Positions 1-15,000 of a stretch of DNA of 64,000 nt are shown here, piece by piece (within the stretch, counting starts at the first letter, position 1; each line of letters begins with the position of its first letter). Source of the stretch: Chamaea fasciata (taxonomy: Eukaryota; Chordata; Aves; Passeriformes; Sylviidae). The position numbers and the translations under genes were made by a program. Location: positions 5,034,945-5,098,944 of the forward strand of contig JARCOQ010000017.1 of NCBI GenBank assembly GCA_029207755.1, read 5' to 3'. The notes beneath the pieces were generated by a model. The model was given only the letters and a program-made list of their open reading frames with translations, searched no databases and was not told the origin of the DNA.

Positions 1-3000
1 AGAGCAAGCCCAGCTGCAAACCACATCACTGTGAGTGCTGCTGCTCAGCCAGCGCCGAGCCAGGGCAGCACTAATCCACCTGCTCACGTTTCTCACACCG
101 AATTTCTGGCTGAGGCAGCAGCCAGGGACAGGAGGAAGCAGCCCAGCCCAGAACTCCTCGAGCCCGTCCATCGGTGTGTTTCAGGTCATGCTCCTGACCC
201 AGTTCCAAACCCGGCGGTTTTTATTTGCAGGGCACAGGGAGCTGCGCCGCCGGCCGTGCACCTGTCAGCCCTCTCCCCCTTTCGGCAACCCGACCCAGGG
301 CCACCAGGCCACAAACACGCTCCCATCCTGTCCCAGCCCCGGGGGACACTGAGGCACGCAGGGCAGGAACGCTGAGCCGCACCAAGGCTCACTGCTGACA
401 TTGGGATGTGGGGAACATAAACCCCAAAGCCTTTCCAACGCTGGCACCAAAGCCGACACCCCAGTCATCTCACGTTTCCTTCCTGGTAGTGTAGGGACAT
501 GATAACTGATCAGTCTCCCCACTGCAGTAATCCAAGTCCTTATCCCCACTCCCTGCGCAGAAAATAACATCACCAGGGGTGATTCACTATCCCTCAGCAA
601 AAGAAGAGGACCGGAACTCACATACTAGTTATGGATACAGCATAAACAAGGGATTACAAACTCAGCATGCCTGGAACACCCAGTGCATGTCCTCACTGGA
701 CATGTGTGCAACCATCAGCACCACGGGCACAGGGAGTTCATCTTGATCAGGCTCTGATTCAGGCAGGGACAGGGCATGTCACCCCACACTGCTGATGAAA
801 TCTGGAATCTGTGCTGCTCCTTGGAGCAAGAACCAGGAACACGAGGCTGGCACTTTGGAGACGGCAGTAGCATTGTTGTAGCACATCACAGCACCAGGAG
901 ATCAACAAGAAGCTTTGATTGATCTTTTATTGGTGTGGATGTCCCAAGATACCTTTCGAGCAGCCAAATAACTTCTACCCTTTGCTAACACTTGCAGTTC
1001 TTCTAGAGGCAGAGCCCTTTGAGAGCAATTTAGCACTAAATTACCCTGTGTGTAACAGTGACGGAAACACCATGGGGTCTGCAATAAGTGGGATGTCAGC
1101 AGGACACCAACCTGAGCAGGTCTGGCACATCAGCAGGCACACAGCCGTACTTCAGTCCACAGGAGGCCACTGTACTGTAAGGCTCTGCTCCCAAGGGGAG
1201 CTTTATAAATATTTTCCAGGATAAACATTTGTAAATAGTGTCTTTCAACACGTCTTGAGAACAGATTCTTGATCTCCTGTTTTCAAAAGAGAGTCATCAT
1301 CTTCAAAGGCGGGGAGGCAAAGCCATTCATGCAAACAGCATAGCTACGAGCAATCCAGTTTGGCAATCGTCTCCAGAGCTGCTGAGGTGGGTGTCTGCAC
1401 TAGATGTGTGCCTGCCAGGCACAGCCAAAGCCTCCCCTGCAATGCCTCCCAGCCCCGTTCCCAGGCACAGGGCACATCACCCTCACAGCCTCCAGAAATC
1501 GGATCTGCCTGGGGAAACGTGATCGCCTCCACTCCTCTGCTGCTGAGGGACACGGGTCACATTCTGCCAAGATCACAGCAAGGCAGGCTGGCATCTGCCT
1601 CGGAGCCTCACGGTTCATGAAATCAATATACAGGCCACAGGAGTAATTCTGTCTCCTCCGCTCTTTGAAAAGTTCCCTCCCTTCCTTCTCCCCACAAAAC
1701 CATGCTCTGGGTGGTCCCTTCCAGGACTGTAAATTGACTCGTTGAAAGCCTTGGCAAACGAAAGGTCAGATGCCTTACAAACACAAAACTGGCAGTGCTG
1801 CTCAACTGTCCAGACATTATTCCAAGGATAAGCACATCCACAGAGCTGCCTGCACCATAGCAGCATTCATACCTCATCCAGGTGTACTCACTTTACACAG
1901 GTTTCCCCCAAAAACAGCACCTGCAGATGCAGCCTGGTGTCATGGCCCAAACCTGCACCTCTGGCTCCAGAGTGGGGTAAAGGTGGGGTGAGCTATGGAG
2001 GTGCTGCCCCTTCCCTGGGGACGGCACATTCCCACAGGATTTCACAAAATCCTTATTCTGATGGTTGTGAAGAAGGACAAGGGGACAGAGAGCAGTGACA
2101 AGACCTGACAGCAACTTGCAAGACAGTTTTCAGTTTTTTTCTGTTACCTGCAAACCACATGAGAAACTGCAATTTTGGACTGCATTAACACACTACAAAT
2201 CCCACTGCCTCAGAGCCTGAAAAATGAAATCACCTTGCAAAACCCCCAGCTGCCCGGCAATCTGAGAAAACCCAAGTGTCCCAGAGGTGCTCTCAAGCCA
2301 CACAGCATCACTGCAGGGCAAACAGGCATTTACAGCTTGCTCAGCCCCTCCTGGTTCCCTGCTCCCACTGCCCAGCCCTGGGAAGGAACAGAGATAAGGG
2401 GAGTGCTACAGAAAAAACAAGGGCTTAAGAAAGCTCTGATTTAGTGGAGATAAGAGAACTCTGGGTGAGTAAGCACACACCACTGAAATAAAGCCCACTG
2501 CTGAAAGAAGGGCAGGCATATGGGATGGCACAGCACAGGCTGTCTGACTTCAGAGGTTAAAAACCAGCTTTTTAAGCAATAGCTACATCATCATTCTCAT
2601 GGCACCACATCCTGATGAACTGACTGGCCTTGGTGGCAGTCAGTGGCTGTCTGCAAATGCCTCATCGATGTCAGAGCAGCCCAGAGGGGGCACTCACACA
2701 TTTCAGGCAAAAAAGCAGCACTGGTATAAAATACACAGTGTAGAGCAGTGTCCTCCCCCTGACACGGCTGATGGTGTGTGAGCCCAGCCTCACCAAAAGC
2801 TCCCAGCACTCTCTTCTAGCAGGTGCACAGACTGACCTGCCACCAAAATTGCTGGAGAGCTTCCTTCAGCAATGAGACACATGAACAAGGCGGTGGAGGA
2901 AGAAAACAAAGGATTAACTGGATAGAAAAAAATCACATCTCCAAACATAGGGCTTGCTGTATCAAGAGGCAATGCCATCTCTGCAGCAAGCTCAGGGCCA

Positions 3001-6000
3001 GAGAGAGCCTGCGAAAAACAAAACTGCAACAACTGGGGCTCTGCAGGGTCCAAAATGAGCTCCACTCATTACCCAGTAACTCCAAACCAAGCGTTTCAGC
3101 TGCCAGCCCCAGGGATAACAGAAGCCAGGAGTAAGAGCTCAGCACAGCCCTTACTCTGAGCACACAATTCCCCAGGCTCCTTAATAAGACACACTAATTT
3201 TTCACACTGTTAAGGGGAAAGCAAACAGCTCAGACATTTCTGTTCCTACATTAGGCTCTCAAGCACATTTGCTGCGTATCTTATCAGCAGCTTCAGCGGC
3301 CTTTCCAAGCCGTTTCAAGACTTTGGCCTTCAGAAACCTGGAGAGGGGGTGGAAAAACCCTCTATTCATTCCTACCAAAGCATAGCACATTTTCAAGAGG
3401 ACATTCCTACCATCCAAGAGCAAACAAATGCTCCCAACTCTATGTTCTATGGGTTGTTTGAGTTGTAGCAAGTTAGATCAATATAGGTTCACTGCACAGG
3501 GTATTTAAATATTCTTAGAGGAGTTCCTGGGCCAGTTTAGAATTAAAAGGGAGAAAGAAGCCAGACAAAAGAATACTTGTCTGTGCTTTAGACAGCTTGC
3601 AGGCTGGTTTTTACACCCGGTTTTACAAGCACAGCTCCATCAGTCAGGACCACAAGCTTGTTGGGACGGGCTCTCCAGAGCGTGCTAGGAGCTGTACAAA
3701 TCTGGGACCTGCTCCATCCAGACATCCCAGGCTCTGCAGTACTAAAAATAAAATTAAAGAAATACTATAAAAGAGCTATAGTAAGACCCTTTTCAGTGCT
3801 GCCAAAGCCCTGCTGATTTGCTAAGTTTGCTCAGGAAGCCCTTGGCTAAATCAGGGGCTGAAAAAAAAAAAAACAAACCAAAAACACTCAATACCCTTCC
3901 ATAGGATACAAATAGGATTTTGTGTTTTGGATGAGACTTGAAACAGCATCTGCTTCTTCTGTGGCCAATAGTGAATAAGATCTCTGTGGCATTCCCAGTT
4001 TTCTGGAGGTCCTGGGCAGGGATGTCAGGATCTCACCAAGACACAGTATGTGCACAGATAAATGCCACCTATCTGCTGTGACAAAGAGGAGTCAAATCTT
4101 GGTCTTGTGTCCCACAGTGGGCAGAGCAACGTGTTAGAGCACAAGGCCAGGTGCCAGCCCACCACCGCAAAGAAGAGCTGTCTCACCCTCTCCACACAAC
4201 ACCCCAGGGCCCTGCACATCATTGCTCTGGCCACAGCAAGGAGTTAAGTCAGACACTTCAGTTCACTACTTCTCTTGCCACTATCCATACAGCTCTGGAT
4301 TTGTGACAAAAATGACTTATGCCTTCGTGGAGCACTCGGGAATTGCTAAGCAGAGCTTCCAGCTACAACACACTGAATGGTGCATGGTCGACCAGCAGCT
4401 TCACCACAAACTGAATTCTACTAAAAACCCCAGGCATTCTGCATCTCAGCTCTTCATTCAACTAAAAAAAAAAACCCCAAGACCGATTTTAATCTTGACA
4501 AGGCACAACCTGTATGTCTATGACACAGCAATTTAATATCAAAGAGAGGATTTCAGACGCAGCCTGTCTGTAACTTACCCAACTCCTCTTTTTCCTTGCA
4601 TTTATGGGATTTAAAAAAAAAAACAACAAAAAAACCAAAAAACACATGTCATACACTTCACTTCCAGGGCTGCAGGAAATCCACTCTAAGTCGCATGCCA
4701 GCTTCAGCTCCAAGGGTTTCCTTGGGCTGTTCTCTCAGCGACAAGGAGAACAAAGCCACCTTGGCAGCAGGCCACGCTACAAGAAAGTATTTCCCCCAGT
4801 TCCCTGGGATGAAGTGGATATCCTGTCACAAACCTGCGCGCATGGGAAGGGTGAGGAGGGGAAGGAAATGGAAGAGGACGAATTAGCTAAAAACTGGCAC
4901 AACGTGAGGGGTCTCAGCTTGCCACCAAAGGCCCTGGAAAGGCTTTTCATTTTAAATGGCCAAGTGCCAATGATGAATAATGACTCACACAAGCCTCAGG
5001 AACCCCAAACTCTCCAGCACCCAAAAGGAACATACTTAAATCCTCCCTCCGTTGGATTTGGAAGGGCATATGGATGCTCAAGGTCTGACAACTTATTTCT
5101 GTCTGGTTCTGTACCCAGTTCTTGGAGGTGGCAAATGCCTGTCTTTCCTCGTATTTCTCAGTTCACCATTTCCAGGGCAAAGTGGTTTTGGAAAGCCCCT
5201 CTCTGGACCACCGGCAGGCTCCAGATCCCACATGCACCAAGATGACCCACCTCCAACAGGAAAAATCTCCCTTGCATCTTGTGTTAGGTCCCTGCATCAA
5301 ACCCAACTGCACCCAGCTTCCAGGCAGCACTGCCCTTCTGTAATTCCTCTGCATGGCTCCTGCAAGCCTTGACAGCACTGGGTTTAAAGCCTGGTTGTTA
5401 GCAGATTTCAACAAAGTCAAACCCGACACATGCAAGCAGGTTTATTCTTCTAAAAATCTGCATCCCAGCCGTGCACCACGTTAGCATTTGTCAGCAGCTT
5501 TCCCCACCGTGACACTGCCATTCACAGCCAGGGGAGCTGACCCAACAGCAGCACATACCAGGGTCACGGCAGGATTAACATTCCCCACAGCACTGCTAAC
5601 ACCAGCACAGAGCTGCAACTACAGTGTTTGTGTGGAGCTCTCACCACTGTTCAGACCTACAAGGGTCACAAGAACACGGGGTTTGTCCTCACAGTCCCCC
5701 CCAAGACCCCCTTGTATTTCAAACCCCATTTACAGAAACTTGAAGCAAGCCTGCTCCAAGGCAGAAAATGACAACTGGTAGAGAAAGAAATAAGCAAACC
5801 CCTTCCTGGAATCCAGCCAAAATCTTTGTGCCCACTAAGTTTGGATTGATGCAGACTTTGCAAAAGCCTGGAACAGGATTAAGGAACAGCTTTAGCAAAC
5901 AGCCAGGACAACAACAGTGAAGTCACGATGAAGCCAGCGATACAGATTTCTGTTTGCAGTCATGAGTCTGTGTTTACAGTTTGCAACTATGTGCAAATAC

Positions 6001-9000
6001 CAGAAAGCCATTCTTTTCCTCTTCCCATCAGGGCTTGGCATTATGCACATTTAACTAGATCCAAGAGATGTCTACAGCAGCATGCCAGCTGGATTTTGGG
6101 CACAGGGCATGCTCCAATCCACAGCGATGGGAACTTGCAGGAACCCATAAATAGAGCTCAGCTGAGCGTGTGTGTGTGAAGGAGAGCTCTGTATCAAAGC
6201 AGGCAGAGAAAGAAACAGGAAAGAGAAACTAAAAAACAAATTGTGGCAATTCTCAGTTTGGCTGTTTGCTTGTCTCTGTGTGGGTTACACAAACAACCAC
6301 TGGCAAGACTCAGGGTGCCAAGCAGAAGATGCAAAGTGACTTTCAGGCAGGGCACACCAACTACAGCAAGTTACAAACACAAGCTTTGCCAGGATATCTG
6401 CTCCATCAAAGATGGAGTTTACAGCACACAGCTTCATGGAAAAAGCCATCAGTGATATCAGCCATCAAATCTTCTAGGATAAAGGCAATTTCTTCTAAGG
6501 GAAACTGTTCTAAGTTCCAGATAACCATGTACACCACAGAACAGAGGAGTTCAGCTGGTTTAACTCTGCTGGCTGAACCCCAGCTTCTCCAGGTAGAGAA
6601 TGGATGTGGCTGGGAACAAGAGGCATGGTGCTTTCTGCCACATCATCTCCCATGAATGTTTTGTTGTTTGACTGAGGGAAGGACAAGAATGTCAAACTAC
6701 AATCCTAACAGCCCTCTCCAGGAGCTCTGACTGACAAGTCCTGGCAAGACTTGGGGCAGCAGCAATTGCCAGCCCCGTTACCTGCTCATCCTCTCCCTGC
6801 CTCTGTCTGGCAGCCTTGCCAAAGCCCTGGGGCCGGGCTGGGGTGCCTGGAGGAAACAGGCAACGTGGCTTCCTACACTGCACAAACACGAGCTGGCACC
6901 ATCCAGACCCACCTTCCATTAGCACTGACCTCGTGCTAACAAAGGCGTTTTTATAGTTACGCTTGGCAAGTCCTTCTGTGGGGAACAGAATGTCTTTCCT
7001 CTCATTCTTGTCAGAGTCTCTGGCGACCAAAGAAGCCCCAAAACACAGCTCAGTCCTTGCCTTGTGCAGAGTCACCCATGTGTCACTCCCAAGGCTTTAT
7101 CCTCTTCCTCCCTGGATCTTCCAGTACGACCCAGCCCTGCTCCCATCACTCCTCTCTAACCCCCAGGCTGCCTCCAGAAGCAAAACCTCAGTTACCAGGT
7201 CTGTGTGAATAGGCCACATTCCCCTAATCAACTGCCACTGACCTGCAGGCTGCTCTTAAACCATTCAGGAAGACTCTTCCACCCCAGCATACCAGGCATG
7301 TGCCTTCCCCTTGTGTCTTCCTACTGAGCTCAGTTTTTATTTCTATCAAACGGGAAGCAGTGTAACTATTTATTGCACTGCTTGGCATTACACACAGGAG
7401 GACAGGTCTGGAATTTGAAGAGCCCTGAATCCAGAAAACAGGAAACGACTGAGGATCAAGGCTGGGCACAGCCTGGAGGCCCACGTTTATGACTATAATA
7501 AAAGGATAAGGCAAAGATGAATGCAGGGCTGAGCCAGGCTTGGTAAGGCATCAAAAGAAAGGTGCAGGGGGCTAGAACAGGCTTGAAAGAGCAGAGAAGC
7601 TGACTAGGCAGATGATCAAAAGTGTATTTAGCATCCTCCCTGCCAGCCCTGTGGATGTGAGCCAGGACATAGCTGAGCTGGAGCTGTGGAGGGCAAGGAC
7701 AGCCCCTGGAACTGTGCCCCAGGAAGCAGGAAGAGCTCACTTGAGGGGCTTCTCATCCTGACAAGGACAAGAGTCAAGAACCAAACTGGCTGTGCAGTGC
7801 CACAGGATGAGCCTGTCTCTCAGTCCCACACAAGAGAAGAGCAGGACTGGCAGTGACTCCAGGCTCACAGCCCTCGGCTTCAGCAGCTTCAGCACCCGGG
7901 GGTGTGTGCAGGACACGAGTTCATGGAGAGATGGGCACCCACAGGGCTGAGGGATGCTCTCACTTGCCGAAAAAGTGACAGACAGAGAAGGGCTGCACAG
8001 AGCCAAGCCAAGAGCTTCACTCAAGAAATCATTCTTTTCTACAACAGATTTTGTAGTCATTGGTCTGGTGCTACGCACTCTCCTGCACAGAAAACGATGG
8101 AGATAAAATGCAGTATTCCCATTCTGCAGGTGGGATGAGCCAAAGCACAGAAAACACTAAACCACTCGATGGGATGCCAGCATGCTGTGGAGTCAGAGCT
8201 GTGAACACCTCTGCTTCCACTGGGTATAAGGACCTACCCAAAAAGCCCCCTGTAACATCTCTCAGAGGGAGGAAAACACAGCACAAACAGGGCCTGACCC
8301 CGCTGTGTTTGAACTCGCCTGGTACAGCCACGCACGGCCTGACCCCGGGGCACGTGTACCCACACACTCCACAGGCAAGGCACACTCTTGTTTTCCAGCC
8401 CAGCCAAGCAGACACTTTCCAGGAGAACAGCAAGAAATTACCAGGCTTGCCTTCCAGCTATTCATTACAAACTAAAGCCTCCCCTACTCCAGCCTGACCT
8501 CTCCCCAGCCCACGCTCACCCCTGAGGCTCTCTCCTAATCTTTGAAGAATCCCAGGGAGTTGAGAAGGAAGGGACAGCCTGAAGGAAATAAGAAGCTCCA
8601 CAGCAAGAGATCTCACTGTCAGCCTCTTTGTTTCTCATCACACCCGACGTTATAAATAGGCAACAACACCTAGGGAGAAACCAGAGTGGAAATCTCGCAT
8701 GCATTTCTTAGAACCAGCAATTATCCTTTCATCAGTCATTACCTGGAGCTGCTCTGGGGGGGGAGGCTGAGGCTTATTTTAACACCTGGTTCAGGTCTAG
8801 GCAGAGCAAGCACAGCCTCTGGGGAGATGAAGCTGTTGAAGCACAAGGGTCATTTGTATGAGATGCAAAGGACAGGCAGAAACAACCTCCTCCAGGCCAC
8901 AAAAGGTGCCACAAAGGTGAGTGACCTGCCCGGAGCCTCCTGCTCCCCCTGCTCTTCCCTGTGCTCACAGCCTGGCAGACGTGAGGCAAGGCAGGTCTTC

Positions 9001-12000
9001 TGGGAATCAGATGGTACAAGTGAAATCCCTTCTGCTCACCGCAGCCCTGGAAGCCTGATTTTAAGCAGTACTGGTTCATGACTTAAATAAACATAACATA
9101 CAATGAAAATTCACGTGTCATCCGTGATTTACCTACGCCAGTATTCTGCACATCTTTTCCCCTAACAGAAACCAACAGCAGCAGCAACAAAGTGGAAAGA
9201 AGTTTCAGCCTTGGCTGCTCTGGATCCTGGAGCTTGGCATCCAATTTGGCAAGGATGTTTGAAAAGGAGAGGATGGGTCTGCTCTTGCTGCCAGAGGAGA
9301 CAAATCCCCACTTGATTAACAACCAGACACTCCCTTCCCGCTCACCTGAGCGGCTCCCACACAGCCCTTGGAGCCAGGAATCTGGTGGGAGTTGGCAGAT
9401 GGCCCTTCGCGACCCTTCTGCGCTAAGTGAAAGCAAAAATCTCACTTTATCAGCACAAAAAAAAAAAAAAAAAAAAAGAAAATAATTAAATAGCTGATGG
9501 TCCAGGTCAGGGGAACCACAGCTTTGAAGAAAACAGAAGAGACTTCACAGCTAAGTTAATTTAAACAATAAAGTGTGAAATAAATTGGGAGAGAAGATCC
9601 ATCCACTTGGGCTTGGTGCCAGCTCCCGGTGCTGCACGCTCTCCCAGTCACCTTTTCTGCCTTCCCAGAAGAAGCACTACAGATATACACCCTGCTTCCA
9701 TTCCACATCCATGGCAAGGGACAGCAGCACTGAACACGCTCTGTAGTTAAAAGTGAGCCACAGACCATCTCAGAGCACAGTTCTGAAGCCTATAAACAAA
9801 GATCCTGATCTCCTTTTGAAGGATTTTATGGCAATTGGAGAGGACTCTACACAGGAGAAGAGACCACAGGCCCAGCTGTTGAAAGTAAAAAAGATTTCTG
9901 CTCAGCCTACTTAATGTGCTTTATTTTTAATGCTGCTTTTGCTCCAACAGCCAGAGAACAATTTGGAGAAAGAACGTCTTTGTTAGAGATTTTACGCCCC
10001 AGCCCTTTATTCAAGGTGCAAAAGCTCACAATAAATGTCATTAAGCTCTCCTACTGCTTTCCCACAGTGGTGCCTCAGCACAGTGAAGACCAAGTAGGAG
10101 TAATTACCAAACAGTTACTCCTCAGCAGTAAGAGAAGTTAAGAAAAGTGAAAACCACGTACAAAAAATTAAAGATCTTAAATCCTCACCCATTCTTGCAA
10201 TGCTCCGTGAAAAACACACCAGGCAGGTAAGGCAGCCTGTGGCCCCAAGAGAAACAGGCGTTTTCCAGGGATGTGTGCTGGGGAAAATGCTGCAGGAGAC
10301 ATCCCCAGTGAGGGGAAGGAAAAGAAGAGACCCAGTTCAACTTTCCCCCTGTGTAGAGCAAGAATGAACAAGAGTGCCCTCGAGGGAAATGTGAGCAGCA
10401 GCTTCATCCCCTGCAGGCTGTGAGGGCTCCCACAGCAACAGAAATGGAGCTGCAAAAGGAACAAGGTGAAACAAGGGATACATTTAAATGGTTTTCAGCT
10501 GAAAATGCCTGGGTGACCATCACCCCTAATCCCACATCAAGCCTAGGGAAAACACCTCTAGGACATCATCTTTATTCATTAAGAACCCTGAGTCTTCTCT
10601 TGGGATTTCATGAGTTGACTCCCTCAAAAGGGATTTTTCAATTAATTAAGCCAGGGAATAAACATCAGATTCATCTTCACGTTGAAGTCTTTTGCTGGGA
10701 ACAGGGAGGTGAGCCTCAAGCCCATCAGTTTGCAGGGATTTCCTTCCAGCTGCCTTTCAAAGAGGGCTCCTGAAGACCTCCACCAGCAGCTCCCATTCCT
10801 ATTTCAATTAAATGAAAATAAATAGGAGGTGAGAAGCTGAGGTGAAAGAAAATGTCAGGGTTGTTACACACAAGGTACTATGCTCTGCATCAGTGGTGTT
10901 CCTTTAGTGTTGGGCCAGATCTAAACCAGTCCAGATCTGCCAAAAATGAGTAAGAATTTAATACTCATTAACAAGAATACAGTTCACACAAAAAGGATCG
11001 AGCTGTTCATCTAAGTCAGGCATTTATCTACACCTGCACATTTGCTGGCATCCTGCACATCCAACCATTGTGCAAAGCTGGTCCTGAGGGACCACGTTTG
11101 CAGCACAAAAGGGAAGGGAAGTAGGTTTATGCCTTGAAAATCCACCACAGGAAAAACACCCAGCTCCTTTTGAGCCAAGTTTCACACTGAAAGGCCAGCA
11201 GCCTGTTGGCCAAGGGTGGAAGCACCTCATGTGTTTTGTGTTTCAACACCTTTATTTTGGACATGGAAGAGCCTGGCAAGCACAAGTTCATCAGCTGAGA
11301 GGCCAGAAAAAGTGGCAGCTGTGGCAGATCCACTTGAAATGACTAGAAAACTCAAGAGGTGCTTCTCAAAGCACCCCAGGTTATCAATCCCTTGCTGAGA
11401 CACACCCCACAGTGACTACAAAACACACCTTCACCCTGGCCCCACAGCCTGGCTCACAATTCCTTCCATTTCCTTTCCATCTCTGTGAATTACCAATGAG
11501 TGCAACTCTTCCTCCTTCTAAGCCCAAAGGGAGCTGCATTTTAAGGAGCTCTGGAGGTCTCTAAAGGAGGAGGCTTCTCTTCTCTCTGCAGAAGTGAATG
11601 GATGTCAGTGTTTCTGTCAGGCACTTCCCAACTAAATACCTTTGGGGAATCAATCAAAACTCCCTGCAAAGCTTCAGCCTGAAATCCTGCTGCTCTCTAG
11701 TGTCACCAAGGCCAGCAGACAAGGCAGGGGGAGGTGGGGGCTGCTACCCAGCCACCCTTTCACTGCAGTAATTAACCTCAAGCAAGCACTGGCACGAAGC
11801 TCCTGCTCTTGCATGACTGCAAGCATTCCTCCCCCGGAGTTTATCATAAAGCACCAGCTATCCATAAACATCTCAAGGAAGGGCTGGCCTGGGTTCACCT
11901 TCATGCAAGGAAGATGTCAGGCCCTGGCAGGGAGCCAGCCATTCATGTTCCTTTAAACCTTGTCAGCTCTGACTCAAACGACCTTTTTGGGGGGGAAAAA

Positions 12001-15000
12001 AAAAAAGAATCTTCCATCACACCCCTTCCTCCTCCTCCACCCACTGTGGCACTTAATCACAGCAGGATCAGAGGGGACAATTCCCAGGGTGGCTGTGAGT
12101 CATGGCGTCCTGTCCCTGTGCTCCCTGCACAGCCCCTCTGCAGCAGAGGCACGTTCCCATGTCCAGCTGGCCTGGAAGCTCCAGGCAGGAGAGGAAAGAG
12201 CCTGGAGCTGAGCAGCAGTGGGGCAGGTTTAAGAACCTCCACCACAACACAGACCTTTGCTCTCCAAGCCAGGTAGGACAGCGACTTTTTGGGATTTTGA
12301 CAAGTCCAGATTGTCCAGGGACAGCAGAGCCCTCAGTTCTTCTGCTCTCCAAAACCTGAGCCATGCTTCATATGGTGCCATGATGTATTTTACACCAAAT
12401 TCATGCAGTGGCCCAGCCATTCATCCTAAATATACTAAGCACAAGGTCATGATTAAAAGCAAGAAGAGAAAAAGAAAATTCCCTCTCCATACTCCTCAGC
12501 ATCTCCCAACATCCATTTAACTTTCATCGCTGGAGCAGTTTATCATATTTCTGGCGCTCAGACCTGGGTCTGACATGGAAACCTTCAAGTGACTTTTCCT
12601 CCTCTTGCAGCCTTTCTCCCCCACCAATTCTGAGAAGAAAAATCCCTCCTCCCCAGGGAGGCAGGAACAGAGGAGGTACCAGCAGGAGCAACTCCCATCC
12701 AACTTCCCTGGCAGATATTCGGACACAGCCCCTTCCCAAGCCATGGTGGGAGCCCTGATCTGCCCTGCTGAAGCCATTAAGATTGGGCTGCTGCTGGCAC
12801 TGTGACGTGAGGAGAGTGTTTAATACCCTCACACCAGCTGGGTGGCCAGCCCAAGCCATTCTGGAACTTATTTGCTGGCTGTGAATATTCCTCCTTCTCT
12901 CCTTCCCACAGGATTTTAACACTCCTGTGAGGAGAGCGAGCTCCCAGCCAGCAAAAAGCAAAGACCAACAGGCTGCTTAATTAACTGACCCTCTCCCAAT
13001 TGCCACAGCCTCGCCAAACGCTGGAGAAACCCGATTCCAGCTGGTAATTAAGCACTTATGGCTGGAAAGGGACAGAGCCAGCAGGGAAGTGCAGCAGCAA
13101 AGGAAGGGGCTGACACCACAACCCCCTGTGCCAGCCCCTGTGTGCCCCAGTGCCACCAGCCCTCCAGGCACTCATGAGCCCCCAGAGGGACAAAAGCTTT
13201 CAGTGGCTTTGAGACCATTAAATTCAACCTTAATTGGTCCAGAAGTTCTCTGGATTGATACACAGAGCGAGGAGAGGCCTTGTTTGCCAGCCAAAAAGAA
13301 AAAAAAAAAAGGCCTTGCTGCCAGTCATGCCTATGAGGGTGTCGCTACCTGTGCTGTTTTCACTGGTATCCACGGAATTTGGGAGACCTGGCTGCCAGGT
13401 GCACTGACCTGATCCTCCACTTGCCCTGCTGACCACACTGGGGCCCAAGAATTCCTCTCTCTTCTGTCTTTTCAACCAGAGACAACTTCAAAAGAAGGAA
13501 ATTAGCGATTCTGTAACATTTAATCTGTTTCTATTGCCCGACCTACCAAAACAAAGGAGTTAAAAGCAAAGAACTGACTCTCACCAGGAGCATAAACAGG
13601 TTATTACAGCAATTACATGCAATAAGGCCATGTATGAAGAGGAAGCCACTAAAACCAGCTGAAGCTTTAGGCTTGCGCTGCTCTTGGGACCACCTGGGTT
13701 TACGATGTACTGCAAAGCTGACAGGGAAGCAGAGGGTCTGTGAACCCAGAGAAAATTCACACCAGGTGAAGCATCTGCCACCAGTACCACACATGAAAAT
13801 TCTGGTACCAATCCTGCAGAAATGACGATGCAATCCCACCTCCCTGGGTACTGAGGGCAAACAGACTCAGGAGAGAGAAGGTCAATGTAGACCAGCTCAG
13901 TTTTAACAGCACTGAAGCCCTCCCGAATTATTCCAAGCTCCGGCTCCCAGCACAGCAGCTCTGAAGGCTGCAAGTCCCCAGGTGAGCCACACTCGGCAGC
14001 TTGCAGGCACACAGCGCAGCTGGGTTAGATCTGGCCTAAAGCCAGAGAGCTGCCATGAAGAATGGCAAAGGGGAGGAGAAGCTCCCAAGGAAAGCTGATC
14101 TTTGAAAATCCCTCTCCAGAGAAGCCGCCAGCGATGGAAAAGCCACATTGCAGGCTGGCCCTGGGTCACAGGGGGAGTGAGAGCAAAGCAATCCACCCAC
14201 CAGCACAGCCCTGCCAGCTGGGATGTTTCTAGGAGACACAGCAGATGCCACCTACGCTGGTGAGGGCTCGGCTCCCTGCGAGCGGCCCCGGGAGGCTTTG
14301 CCCACACAGCTCTCGTGCCCTGGGCAGCAGCAAATATGTCACTGCTGCTGGTACAGCACAGCTTTAGACAGCTGGCACCCATGGGGAGAACAAATTTATG
14401 AAAGGTGTCGGGCAGACTGCAAACGAGAGCTACAGCAAGGCAGGGAGCGAACCAGAGCCAGTCCTGGGGACTAAAGTGTGTGTTTGAGGCATTTAACTGA
14501 AGGGTATGGTCATCAATACAGCCTGGCTATCTGTGGATGTAAACCTGGAGTCAGGCACCTTGCAAACCACAGCGACAAATGAACCTTTACTCCAGCAGAG
14601 AGAGTGAAAGATCCACCTGTGAAGTCACTGTGAAGTTTCGGTGCCCAAAAAATCTCAAAATCCCTACTTTGGGAAGCATCTCTTGGGAGGTGAGAGCCTA
14701 TCCCTACCGGTTCATGGGGGCACTTCACTAGATACCTGCCCAAGTGCTGAAGACTAACACAGCAAACGTCCCAAACCCTGAAGGACAAGAGCTAAGGCTG
14801 CCAGGGAGCAGAGGCCTCACACATCCCCTGTCCCAAGGCCCGAGGAGTTCCTCCATCCAACAGCTGGAGCAGCAGCTCCATACCACAGAGCAGAACTTCA
14901 TCCCACAGCTCCTCAGGCTTACAGTGCCCTCCTGCCTCCACAGCTCCAGCCAGGGCATCTCTGCTGCTGCTGCCCTCCAAGCTGAGGGAAGTCTGAGACA

